DNA from: RGIG3528 sp045598045
Lineage (GTDB): Bacteria > Bacillota > Clostridia > Lachnospirales > Lachnospiraceae
DNA length: 64,000 bases
Reading direction: 5' to 3'
Assembly (NCBI GenBank): GCA_045598045.1
Contig: JAZLLG010000044.1
Location: forward strand, 29,161 to 93,160
Below the pieces are notes generated by a model, which ran no database searches, had not been told where the DNA came from, and saw only the letters and a list, made by a program, of their open reading frames with translations. Shown here one piece after another: positions 42,533 to 50,898 of this stretch. Every line of letters begins with the position of its first letter. The first letter of the stretch is position 1. The position numbers and the translations under genes were made by a program.

Positions 42533-43720
42533 TTACTGCTGCTGTTGCTCCAGCTTTTTCTTGTACTTCTTGGTAAGCTTCTGGATACGCTCGGTCGGAT
42601 TCAGGAATTCGCTGATAGACTGATCGTGGTTCAGAGAGTCGATGAGGAGAGCAATGTACTTTGCCATATCTGCGGTAGCGTAGTAAGGACGAAGCAGAAG
42701 CTCTTCGGGCTGATATACAAGGTTTGTTGTAATAAGAAGATCGAAAATACCGTTCTTATATGCCTCATCAAACTTTGCAAAACCATCGGTAAACAAACCG
42801 AAGGTGGAGCAGATGAAGATTCTCTTTGCTTTTCTGTCCTTAAGTTCTCTTGCGCAGTCCAAAATGCTTTCGCCGGAGGAAATCATATCGTCGATAATGA
42901 TAACATCCTTGCCGTCAACGCCGGAACCAAGGAATTCATGCGCAACTATAGGATTTCTTCCGCCAACGATTTTGGTGTAATCACGACGTTTATAGAACAT
43001 ACCGACATCGGCTCCGATGACACTTCCGAAGTATACAGCACGGCTCATTGCTCCTTCATCGGGGGAGATGACCATAGTATGTTCTGTGTCGAGGTAGATG
43101 TCAGGAATTTTCTTTAAAAGTGCCTTAATAAACTGATATGTAGGCTGAACTGTTTCAAATGACTTGAGGGGAATTGCATTCTGTACACGAGGGTCGTGTG
43201 CATCAAACGTGATAATGGAGTCAACGCCCATCTTTGTAAGTTCCTGCAGTGCCAATGCACAGTCGAGGGACTCTCTGGCGCTTCTCTTATGCTGACGTCC
43301 TTCATAAAGGAAGGGCATAATGACGGTGATACGACGAGCCTTACCGCCTGCAGCGGCAATAAGACGCTTAAGATCCTGAAAATGATCGTCAGGAGACATG
43401 TGGTTTTCATAGCCACAAACTGAGTAGGTGAGTGAGTAATTGGTGACATCAACAAGGAAGTATAAGTCTCCGCCCCGGACGCTCTCTTTGATGAGGCCCT
43501 TTGCTTCACCGGTGCCGAATCTCGGACACTGTGCATTAATGAGGTAGGAGTCTTTCTTGTAATCGATGAAGTTAATCGTATCGATTTCCTCATGACTTCG
43601 GTTGTAACGCCATTCTACGATGTAGTCGTCGACCTTTTCAGCTATGGTTTTACAGCTTTCAAGAGCTATAATGCCAAGCTTTCCGACGGGTATCGTATTC
43701 AAGATATCATCTTGTGCCAT
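42533..43720 (-). CDS. prs: Ribose-phosphate pyrophosphokinase (long form)
   Basis: Makes PRPP from ribose-5-phosphate and ATP for nucleotide, His and Trp synthesis. The 395-residue protein exceeds the usual ~315. Recognisable parts: YSVCGYENHMSPDDHFQDLKRLIAA, a shifted version of the Prs core, ITFDAHDPRVQNAIPL, VISPDEGAMSRAVYF, and the PRPP loop VIIIDDMISSGESIL; a C-terminal Lys/Gln-rich extension ends QQQQ. Relatives of this long type occur in Lachnospiraceae. GGAGGAT before ATG. Probably own promoter. Confidence 0.9.
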   Translation of the reverse strand: MAQDDILNTIPVGKLGIIALESCKTIAEKVDDYIVEWRYNRSHEEIDTINFIDYKKDSYLINAQCPRFGTGEAKGLIKESVRGGDLYFLVDVTNYSLTYSVCGYENHMSPDDHFQDLKRLIAAAGGKARRITVIMPFLYEGRQHKRSARESLDCALALQELTKMGVDSIITFDAHDPRVQNAIPLKSFETVQPTYQFIKALLKKIPDIYLDTEHTMVISPDEGAMSRAVYFGSVIGADVGMFYKRRDYTKIVGGRNPIVAHEFLGSGVDGKDVIIIDDMISSGESILDCARELKDRKAKRIFICSTFGLFTDGFAKFDEAYKNGIFDLLITTNLVYQPEELLLRPYYATADMAKYIALLIDSLNHDQSISEFLNPTERIQKLTKKYKKKLEQQQQ

Positions 43721-43783
43721 ACTTATCCTCCGTTTCGACCGGGTTTCCCCCGATTCGCAGTCATTACTCGTAAACCCGCGACT

Positions 43784-43812
43784 ACATTATCGTAGAAAAA
43801 GGGTTTTGTCAA
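43784..43812 (-). promoter_or_regulatory. Possible promoter of prs
   Basis: TTGACA (43807-43812), 17-bp spacer, TAATGT (43784-43789) on the minus strand, directly downstream of the helicase-loader gene. Confidence 0.5.
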
Positions 43813-43822
43813 GTCTCATAAC

Positions 43823-44833
43823 TCAGCCGACAGAAAGTTGTTTCTGAATCCGGATGTCATCACCGTAAAAGTACAAAGGAGTGAAGTTTCCGATGATACG
43901 AGAGAAGTTTCTGTCTCCGTAAACACCTTCTATAGCATCTAACATGAGATTTGTCGAAAGGATTGTGGCTTTGTTCCGCAGGAGTCTTTCGTTCAGACAG
44001 TAGTTGAACTTCGAGACCGTAAATGCTGTGGAAAGCTCAGCGCCAAGATCGTCTATTATGAGAAGATCACTGGTTAATATGTAATCTGAGGACATTAAGC
44101 CCTCTTCGGGATCATCATTTCTTCGCATGTCGCGTGCAAGAGCCTCAAAGAAACTGTGAGAAGTGAGGTAGAGAACAGTCACCCCTTTTTCAAGAAGCGC
44201 CCCTGCAATGCAGTTCGAAAGGAATGTTTTTCCAAGCCCGGCCGTGCCGTAAAGAATAAGGTTTTCAGCCTCTCTCTTTGTTCCGAATTCTTTGACAAAA
44301 CGTTGCGCTTTTTCGTAGTTGCCCTTCATAATGTCATAGGAGGATTCGCCTGTGACAGGGTCTATACACGTCTTGCTGTAGAAATCCATGGAAAAGCTTT
44401 CGAAGTTTTCTCTTTCAAGAATACCTTTAAGGTTTGACTGGCGGTAGATCAGGTCTGCCACGGCCTGCTTAAAGCAGTGACACCTGCGATTGCCGATGTA
44501 GCCGGTGTCCTTACAGTCAGGGCAGGAATAAACCGCCTCAAGATAGTTTACAGGATAACCTGCCCGGACAAGGATTGCTTTTTTCTTTTCTGCGAGAACC
44601 CCGAGCTCCTTGTCCAGGGCAGCGATGTTTGCGGCTGCTTCCGCAGCATCGGATGAAAGTGTGCGCGTTGCACAGCTGATGGACAGATCAACAATTTCTC
44701 TTTCCAGTTCGGCATATTCAGGAAGCTTTCTGCGAATTTCAGACTTTCTGTCTTCGAGTCTGCCCGCATTTGCCGAACGGATATCATCATACTGACGGAT
44801 TATTTGATTGTACTGGTAGTTTGTAAGTCCCAT
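43823..44833 (-). CDS. DnaI/DnaC-like replicative helicase loader
   Basis: AAA+ ATPase that loads DnaB helicase, 336 residues. The N-terminal half is helical and then contains a zinc-like cluster CPDCKDTGYIGNRRCHC (~115-130). The ATPase has Walker A LYGTAGLGKTFLS (~197), Walker B LLIIDDLGAEL, and SRIIGNFTPLYFYGDDIR near the end. Together with the DnaD-domain protein 17 nt upstream it forms the Firmicutes primosome pair; the DnaB-type third partner is not here. AAGAGG precedes ATG. Confidence 0.92.
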   Translation of the reverse strand: MGLTNYQYNQIIRQYDDIRSANAGRLEDRKSEIRRKLPEYAELEREIVDLSISCATRTLSSDAAEAAANIAALDKELGVLAEKKKAILVRAGYPVNYLEAVYSCPDCKDTGYIGNRRCHCFKQAVADLIYRQSNLKGILERENFESFSMDFYSKTCIDPVTGESSYDIMKGNYEKAQRFVKEFGTKREAENLILYGTAGLGKTFLSNCIAGALLEKGVTVLYLTSHSFFEALARDMRRNDDPEEGLMSSDYILTSDLLIIDDLGAELSTAFTVSKFNYCLNERLLRNKATILSTNLMLDAIEGVYGDRNFSRIIGNFTPLYFYGDDIRIQKQLSVG

Positions 44834-44850
44834 TCTGCCTCTTTTCAGTG

Positions 44851-45936
44851 TTACTTTGTCTGCTGTTCCTGTTTGCTCTTTCTTAATAACTGACGCTGAA
44901 TTTCCATCATATCCATGCCTGAGTAGGTGTGGCTTGCGTAACTGTTGTAGGACTGGGCCGATTTAGTGCCGGTGTTTCTGACAGCCTGTACCGGAGATGT
45001 GATGGAAGCGGCTGCTCCGGTTTTTTCTGAAGCCTCAACCTGTTTAACGGTGGTATAACCGTTTGTATGCCATTTGGAAAGAATTCTGTTTGCGTATGTG
45101 AAGCTTGGCTTTCCGGCGCCCATAAGTGTTCTGTCGCACGCTTCCTTGACCATTTCAACGCTCATGCCCCAGTCTTTCCACGTGTGCACATACTTTTGCT
45201 CCTTTTCGCCAAGGAGTCTGCCAAGGTTCCAAGCCTTATTTATTGCACTAAAATAAGAGTCAAATGCCATTGAGTACTGTACAGCTTCTTCAACGGTGGT
45301 GATGCCCTCTTCATGCCAGTTAATGGCAACGGACTGAATGTAACTGTTATTTTTCTTGTTCTTTGTGACACAAGTATCGTATACATGAAGAATGAGCTCT
45401 TTTGAGAAGTGAAGTTCATAGTACATAAACATGATGAGAGAAAGATCCGTATTTGTAAGAAGCTTCTCAAGATATTCTCCCACTCTGTCGGAGAGCCAGG
45501 AGATAACAGGATCCATAAGTGCTTTGTTTATGTCATCTCTGGTATATGACTTTGCAGAGGGAGTCTGCGGCTCCACTGCGGAAACAGCAGGGATTTCTGC
45601 CACTTCGGCCACTTCAATTTTTGTGGAGCAGGAAAGCTCCTGTGAAATATCCTCGATGTATATACCGGTAATCTCTTCATCATCACGGTCAAGTCTGATG
45701 ATGCCGGACTTCTCCCAGTACTTGAGAGCACGAACAATATCCTTTTCGGTCTCATCAAGGAACTCTGCTGCCGAAGTAGTGGAAAAGTTGGCAGAGTTGC
45801 CGTTCTGGCAACGAAGAAGATAAAGATATACCTTAACAAAAGTGCCGTTTGCATCAGGCATAAAACGATCTATGAATACATTTGGAACTACGGTGGCGGA
45901 AAACTTACGTCCCGTGCTTATTTTAATCTCACTCAT
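44851..45936 (-). CDS. DnaD-domain primosomal protein
   Basis: A 361-residue initiator helper (start ATG 45936 with GGGGATGG; the frame extends to 46008 but without support). An N-terminal winged helix (FIDRFMPDANGTFVKVYLYLLRC) fits DnaD/DnaB N-domains; the middle and C-terminal parts contain two DnaD-like helical domains (KSYTRDDINKALMDPVISWL ... and SIFAINK-like YFSAINKAWNLGRLL), with YANRILSKWHTNGYTTV typical of DnaD C-ends. A basic C-terminus (RQLLRKSKQEQ) may bind DNA. Confidence 0.88.
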   Translation of the reverse strand: MSEIKISTGRKFSATVVPNVFIDRFMPDANGTFVKVYLYLLRCQNGNSANFSTTSAAEFLDETEKDIVRALKYWEKSGIIRLDRDDEEITGIYIEDISQELSCSTKIEVAEVAEIPAVSAVEPQTPSAKSYTRDDINKALMDPVISWLSDRVGEYLEKLLTNTDLSLIMFMYYELHFSKELILHVYDTCVTKNKKNNSYIQSVAINWHEEGITTVEEAVQYSMAFDSYFSAINKAWNLGRLLGEKEQKYVHTWKDWGMSVEMVKEACDRTLMGAGKPSFTYANRILSKWHTNGYTTVKQVEASEKTGAAASITSPVQAVRNTGTKSAQSYNSYASHTYSGMDMMEIQRQLLRKSKQEQQTK

Positions 45937-45998
45937 TTCTGAACCATCCCCGATAATGCTTGCCGACAGCTTTCTCCCAAGAACCGCCGACGTTGCGT

Positions 45999-46027
45999 AG
46001 TATAGCACATGGACAGAAGTTCGTGAA
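45999..46027 (-). promoter_or_regulatory. Promoter of the dnaD-dnaI pair
   Basis: TTCACG (46022-46027), 17-bp spacer, extended -10 TGTGC-TATACT (45999-46004 core) on the minus strand, about 60 nt before the chosen dnaD start. Confidence 0.65.
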
Positions 46028-46063
46028 TGCCTTTATTTCTGTATACTCAGTGTAGAATCAAAA

Positions 46064-46191
46064 TGTGGAAAAAGTGGAATTCACCCCTGTAAAAAAGTTT
46101 ATAATCCTTAAAACTATGTAAATACGTTATAAAAAAACCCACAGCCTTTGCGAGGATTTCCCCACGCAAAAACTGTGGATAATGTGGAAAA
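46064..46191. promoter_or_regulatory. Cluster of DnaA-box-like sites upstream of dnaD-dnaI
   Basis: TGTGGATAA (46174-46182) is a perfect DnaA box (TTATCCACA on the other strand), directly followed by TGTGGAAAA (46183-46191), with another TGTGGAAAA at 46064-46072. They lie 40-165 bp upstream of the -35 box. Confidence 0.55.
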
Positions 46192-46192
46192 C

Positions 46193-47590
46193 TTATTTGC
46201 CGAGCAGTGAATCGCCGATTTCTACTACATCTCCGGCTCCCATAGTTATCAACAGATCTCCACTTTTTGCAAATTCCAAAAGAAAATTTTCAATTTCGTC
46301 AAATGTGTGAAAATGGTAACACTCCTTACCATTTTCCTTCAGAAGTCTCATAATGTCAGCTGACGAAACCTCTCCGGTATTGACCTCCCGGGCCGCATAA
46401 ATGTCGGCAAGAACAACAACATCCGAAAGATTTAACGCCTCCGCAAACTCCTTAAGAAATGCCTTTGTTCTGGAAAAAGTGTGAGGCTGGAAAACCGTAA
46501 TAAGACGATTGCTCTTATAATCACGCGCCGCAGTAAGTGTAGCACGGATTTCGGAAGGATGATGCGCATAATCGTCATAAATGTCTATTTCTCCAAGAGA
46601 ACCTTTATACTCGAAACGTCTCTTTGTGCCGGTGTACTCCCCGGCTGTCTTTTGAATTGATTCAAAAGGAACGCCGTTCTTTAAAGCAAGTGCAATTGCC
46701 GGGAGCGAATTGGAAACGTTATGCTTTCCGACAAGGCCGAGCTTTATGTCTCCCAGACGCTTTCCCGACACATAGAGTTCATAGCTTCCGCGCCCTTTGG
46801 AATCAAGTTCCACATTTACGGCAGCGAAATCCAAAGAGCCGATTTCATCGGCTGAACGCGCGATTCCGTACGTTTTCACATCACCACTGCAGTTTTTGAA
46901 AAGCTCCTTAACATCTTCAATTTCGGAATTTACCACCACGAGTCCGCCCTCGGGAACAAGAGAAGCAAACTTGGCAAAAGAATTTCTTATATCGTTAATG
47001 TCCTTGAAAAAGTCAAGATGATCCTCTTCAACATTAAGAATTACCGCATCCGTAGGGAAAAAGCTTAAGAAAGAATTGGTGTATTCACACGATTCAACAA
47101 CAAAATGCTCCCCGTGTCCTATACGGAACTGACCACCGATTTCAGGTAAAATACCTCCGACGGAAACAGTCGGATCCATTCCGGCATCAAGAAGGAACAA
47201 CGAGAGAAGGCCGGTGGTGGTTGTTTTTCCGTGAGTTCCCGAAATGCCGATGGCATGGGGATACTGTTTCATAACCTGTCCCATTAACTCCGCTCTTGTA
47301 AGTGCGGGAATATTCTTTGCACGCACTTCAGCCAGCTCCTCATTGGACTCTGAAATGGCTGCGGTGTAAACGACAACATCGATGTCATCCGTAATGTTTG
47401 CGGCACGTTGTCCGAAGAACACCTGTGCTCCCTCTTCTTCAAGCTCTGTTATTATATCCGAGCGTGATCTGTCAGAGCCGGAAACCTTAAAGCCTCGGGA
47501 AAGCAAAAGCTTCACGAGACCACTCATACTTATGCCTCCGATTCCGATAAAATGCACGTGTATCGGTTTATTAAAATCTATCGTGTACAT
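46193..47590 (-). CDS. murC: UDP-N-acetylmuramate--L-alanine ligase
   Basis: Adds L-Ala to UDP-MurNAc in peptidoglycan synthesis; cytoplasmic. From ATG 47590 (GGAGG upstream; the frame extends to 47632, rejected) there are 465 residues. Features: VHFIGIGGISMSGLV at the start, GISGTHGKTTTTGLL (Walker A), VESCEYTNSFLSF, and DDYAHHPSEIRATL with later FQPHTFSRT. Follows the class A PBP by 38 nt. Confidence 0.96.
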   Translation of the reverse strand: MYTIDFNKPIHVHFIGIGGISMSGLVKLLLSRGFKVSGSDRSRSDIITELEEEGAQVFFGQRAANITDDIDVVVYTAAISESNEELAEVRAKNIPALTRAELMGQVMKQYPHAIGISGTHGKTTTTGLLSLFLLDAGMDPTVSVGGILPEIGGQFRIGHGEHFVVESCEYTNSFLSFFPTDAVILNVEEDHLDFFKDINDIRNSFAKFASLVPEGGLVVVNSEIEDVKELFKNCSGDVKTYGIARSADEIGSLDFAAVNVELDSKGRGSYELYVSGKRLGDIKLGLVGKHNVSNSLPAIALALKNGVPFESIQKTAGEYTGTKRRFEYKGSLGEIDIYDDYAHHPSEIRATLTAARDYKSNRLITVFQPHTFSRTKAFLKEFAEALNLSDVVVLADIYAAREVNTGEVSSADIMRLLKENGKECYHFHTFDEIENFLLEFAKSGDLLITMGAGDVVEIGDSLLGK

Positions 47591-47628
47591 AGTAAAAATC
47601 CTCCGTGCGCAATTATATGCTCGGTCAC

Positions 47629-49671
47629 TCAAGGTGTCAACTTGTATTTGTCCGCATTTTCCACCTTCGGTGCAGGAAAGCGGGTCTGCTCTATTTTTTC
47701 AAAGCCTTCGAAATCTTTTACCGGAAGTTCCTCATGAAGTCCGTCCATAAACTGTTTCCAGATTTTTCCGGGATGCGATGTCGTACTAATGTCTTCTATT
47801 TCCCTGGGATAGTCAAAGCCTACCCACACCGCCGTTGTATAGTATCTCGAATATCCGCAGAACCAACCGTCCTTTGTATCGTTTGTTGTTCCTGTTTTTG
47901 CTGCGCAGACAGCGGTATCCGGCTTATACTTTTTCCCCGTTCCTGTTTCAAGTACGCCACGCATAACGTCTGTCATTACACGGCACGCGTTCTGCTCATA
48001 TATCCTTTTCTCATGCGTTTCTTTTTCGACAATGACTTTCCCTTCGGTATCGGTTATCTTCACAATGCATGTGGGAGTTCTGAAAATCCCGTCGTTCTCC
48101 AGTGCCGCATAAGCCGATGCCATCTCCAGGGAGCTTACGCCATATGTCAGCCCCCCGAGAGAAGCCGCAGGAATGTTGTCTTCCGGTACTATCCTCTTGA
48201 ATTGCATCTTTCGAACGTAATCAAGTCCCACTTCGGGGGTAAGTTCTTTAAAAAGTTCCCACGCAACAGTGTTCCTTGAACGCTCTACCGCAAAACGTAC
48301 CGTAATCTCACCCGAATATGTATCCCCGGCATTGTGCGGTCCGTCTTCCGCCTTGACATCGTTCAGTATGTCATCCGGGGAAAGCCCACGCTCAAACCAA
48401 GGCGTGTACACAATCAAGGGTTTTATGGAGCTGCCAGGTTGTCTGAAAGATTGATATGCGCGATTTAACGTATATCCCGAAAATTCCTGCTCGCGCCCGC
48501 CGACTATTGCCGTAACAAGCCCGGTCGAGTTGTCTATGCATGTTGCGGAAGCCTGAAGCTCAAGTATTCCTTCTTCGTTGACTTCTTCGTGCGCAGTGAG
48601 ATTCTCATTGACGGCAGTCTGAAGCATATCCTGAATATCAAGGTCTATTGATGTATATATCCTGTATCCGCCTTCATACATTTTTTGCTGTAGGTACTTA
48701 TATTCTTCGTCATATGCTTCATTGTAGGCCTGTTCTTCTTCAGGTGATTCGAAACTTGTCTTAAAAACAAAACCGTCTGCTGCCATCAAAGCCCGTACAG
48801 CGCAATACTTCGAGTATGTTTCCGCATAGTTGTATTTTGATACCCCTGAAGTCGAAAGTACAATTTCTTCCTTCAAAGCCTCATCGTATTCAGCCTTTGA
48901 TATTTTGTGATGCTCGTACATCTGTTTCAGCATACGGTCCCTACGTTCCTTCGTGTTATCCGGAAAACGATAAGGATCATAAGCGCTCGGATTGTTTGGA
49001 ATTGCGCAAAGGTATACAATTTCTGAAAGAGTAAGTTCTTTGCAGCTTTTCCCGAAATAACCGAAAGAAGCCGCCTGAATGCCGTACATTCCGTTGCTGA
49101 AGTATATGTCATTCATATAAAATTCAAGAATGTCCTGCTTTGAATACTTTTTTTCAAGTTCCATGGCAAGGAAAATCTCAGTAATTTTTCTGTCGAAGGT
49201 CGTCTCATATGTAAGATAAGTTCCTCTGGCGAGCTGCTGGGTTATCGTCGAAGCTCCCTGAGTTATCTTCATGTCATTGCGTATAAGTTCAATCACCGCT
49301 CTTACGCAAGCTATAAAATCAACACCCTTGTGGGAATAAAATTTTCTGTCTTCCGTCACAAGCATTACATCAATCGCCGCCTCGGGAATGTCCTTGTAAT
49401 CAAGGTAATAAGCTTCTTTTCCGGAACGCAGCGAAGTAATGATTTCTCCGTTTGCATCGTAAATCACCGTTGTCAGACCACCGGTAAAGTCCTCACGTTT
49501 TGAATCGCGGGCTATCTTTATGGCTTGTGTCCGAAGCTCTGCCACCTTGTCACCGTATTTATTGTAAAGCACAAAGAAAACAACGATGGCAGACAGAAGA
49601 AACATCGCCACCAGCACTTTGATTATATTACCTAATATTCTTTTTTTCTTTTTATGCTTTACATTCTTCAA
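47629..49671 (-). CDS. Class A penicillin-binding protein (PBP1-type)
   Basis: Bifunctional peptidoglycan glycosyltransferase/transpeptidase, 680 residues. One N-terminal membrane helix (~17-35) after a very basic start. Glycosyltransferase domain: VTEDRKFYSHKGVD with the catalytic Glu, ITQGASTITQQLARG, KITEIFLAMELEKKYSK, and SNGMYGIQAA. Transpeptidase: SSIK (in RQPGSSIKPL), SRN, and KTGTTND. The start is annotated at TTG 49671, but no clear Shine-Dalgarno is near, so the true start is uncertain. Confidence 0.93.
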   Translation of the reverse strand: MKNVKHKKKKRILGNIIKVLVAMFLLSAIVVFFVLYNKYGDKVAELRTQAIKIARDSKREDFTGGLTTVIYDANGEIITSLRSGKEAYYLDYKDIPEAAIDVMLVTEDRKFYSHKGVDFIACVRAVIELIRNDMKITQGASTITQQLARGTYLTYETTFDRKITEIFLAMELEKKYSKQDILEFYMNDIYFSNGMYGIQAASFGYFGKSCKELTLSEIVYLCAIPNNPSAYDPYRFPDNTKERRDRMLKQMYEHHKISKAEYDEALKEEIVLSTSGVSKYNYAETYSKYCAVRALMAADGFVFKTSFESPEEEQAYNEAYDEEYKYLQQKMYEGGYRIYTSIDLDIQDMLQTAVNENLTAHEEVNEEGILELQASATCIDNSTGLVTAIVGGREQEFSGYTLNRAYQSFRQPGSSIKPLIVYTPWFERGLSPDDILNDVKAEDGPHNAGDTYSGEITVRFAVERSRNTVAWELFKELTPEVGLDYVRKMQFKRIVPEDNIPAASLGGLTYGVSSLEMASAYAALENDGIFRTPTCIVKITDTEGKVIVEKETHEKRIYEQNACRVMTDVMRGVLETGTGKKYKPDTAVCAAKTGTTNDTKDGWFCGYSRYYTTAVWVGFDYPREIEDISTTSHPGKIWKQFMDGLHEELPVKDFEGFEKIEQTRFPAPKVENADKYKLTP

Positions 49672-49687
49672 GGTAAATCTGTTTCCC

Positions 49688-49716
49688 TTGCAAATATGTT
49701 ATTTTTCAGTTACTAT
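49688..49716 (+). promoter_or_regulatory. Promoter of the first HD-GYP gene
   Basis: TTGCAA (49688-49693), 17-bp spacer, TACTAT (49711-49716), about 48 nt before the ATG. Confidence 0.6.
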
Positions 49717-49763
49717 TGAAGCGTCGGAACTATTCCGATATACGGATTGAAAGGAGGTCGCCT

Positions 49764-50843
49764 ATGCTTAACAAAAATATACTTGTAGATGATATCCGCA
49801 CCGGCATGATTATCGGTGCCGACGCCTTAAACACAAGAGGAGAAGTCGTTGTCCCAAAGGGCACTGTGCTCACTCAGAGACATCAGTCAAAGCTGAAGAC
49901 CTTCGGTATAAAAGCTATTAACGTTACAATTCCCGACTACATTGCCACTCCGGAGCCAAAGGAAACTCAGTCCTTTGAGAATCCTCTCAAACACACGGAA
50001 GAATACAAGGCTTTTCGCCGTTCCATCCTCAGCATAGCAAGTACATTGTCGGATGCCTTTGATGCCTATCGCAGCAATCCCGATGCACATGTCGACTGCG
50101 ATAAAATCATAAACGAAATTAACACCCTTGCCGTCAACGCGGGAAGTACACTTCACCTTTTGGAGCTTCTTCAGTGTTCAAGAGACTTTGACGACTCAAT
50201 ATACGCCCATTCCGTAAATGTTACGCTTATATCAAGAGTTATCGGCATAAAAGCACAGTTTAATGACACTCAGATTCATGATTTGCTTCTCTCCGCTCTG
50301 TTCCATGACATCGGAAAGCTCGGAATCCCCGATGAAATCTTATATAAATCGGAACCGCTTGAGGATGAAGAAAAAGAAACAATAAAAACTCATGCAAGCA
50401 TCGGTTACTCCATACTTGTTCAAACAGAGCTTCCCGATTTCGTTTCGCTGGCAGCCCTTCATCATCACGAACACTACGACGGTTCAGGTTACCCCGGCGG
50501 ACTTCTCGGTCAGCATATACCTCTGTACGCACGCTACGTTGCGGTTGCCGACGTTTACAACGCAATGACTTCCAAGCGCCCGTATCGTGAAGAAATCTGC
50601 CCCTTCGAAGTAATCGCAACCTTCGAAAGAGATGGTTTTCAGCGTTACGATGCCGCAGCACTTCTTCCCTTCCTGAACAGCCTTGCTCAGTCGCAGATAG
50701 GTTCAAACGTAATGCTCAGCAACGGACAGACAGGCAAGATAATCATGTTGAACGAAAGACTTACCAAGCCTATTGTTCAAATCGGAAAATCTTTCATAGA
50801 CCTTATGAAACGTCCCGACCTCGAAATCATCAAAATAGTATAA
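49764..50843 (+). CDS. HD-GYP domain protein, probable c-di-GMP phosphodiesterase
   Basis: A 359-residue protein from ATG 49764 with ideal AAAGGAGG; upstream 16 codons of the frame are spurious. An N-terminal ~65-residue domain (IRTGMIIGADALNTRGEVVVPKGTVLT) is shared with the paralogue at 62.8 kb. The HD-GYP domain has ALFHDIGKLGIPDEIL, the HHHEHYDGSGYP motif with GYP intact, and VADVYNAMTSKRPYR, expected to hydrolyse c-di-GMP to pGpG/GMP. It sits next to flagellin, a plausible motility link. A small C-terminal beta extension (NGQTGKIIML) also is shared with the paralogue. Confidence 0.88.
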   Translation: MLNKNILVDDIRTGMIIGADALNTRGEVVVPKGTVLTQRHQSKLKTFGIKAINVTIPDYIATPEPKETQSFENPLKHTEEYKAFRRSILSIASTLSDAFDAYRSNPDAHVDCDKIINEINTLAVNAGSTLHLLELLQCSRDFDDSIYAHSVNVTLISRVIGIKAQFNDTQIHDLLLSALFHDIGKLGIPDEILYKSEPLEDEEKETIKTHASIGYSILVQTELPDFVSLAALHHHEHYDGSGYPGGLLGQHIPLYARYVAVADVYNAMTSKRPYREEICPFEVIATFERDGFQRYDAAALLPFLNSLAQSQIGSNVMLSNGQTGKIIMLNERLTKPIVQIGKSFIDLMKRPDLEIIKIV

Positions 50844-50857
50844 AAAAGCACGAAAAG

Positions 50858-50883
50858 ACGGCCCCATGGCGAGGGCCGTTTTT
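50858..50883. terminator. Bidirectional terminator between HD-GYP gene and flagellin
   Basis: ACGGCCC (50858-50864) pairs with GGGCCGT (50873-50879), 8-nt loop, then TTTTT on the plus strand; on the minus strand the hairpin is followed by CTTTTC. Confidence 0.85.
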
Positions 50884-50898
50884 CTGTAATCTACTCTA

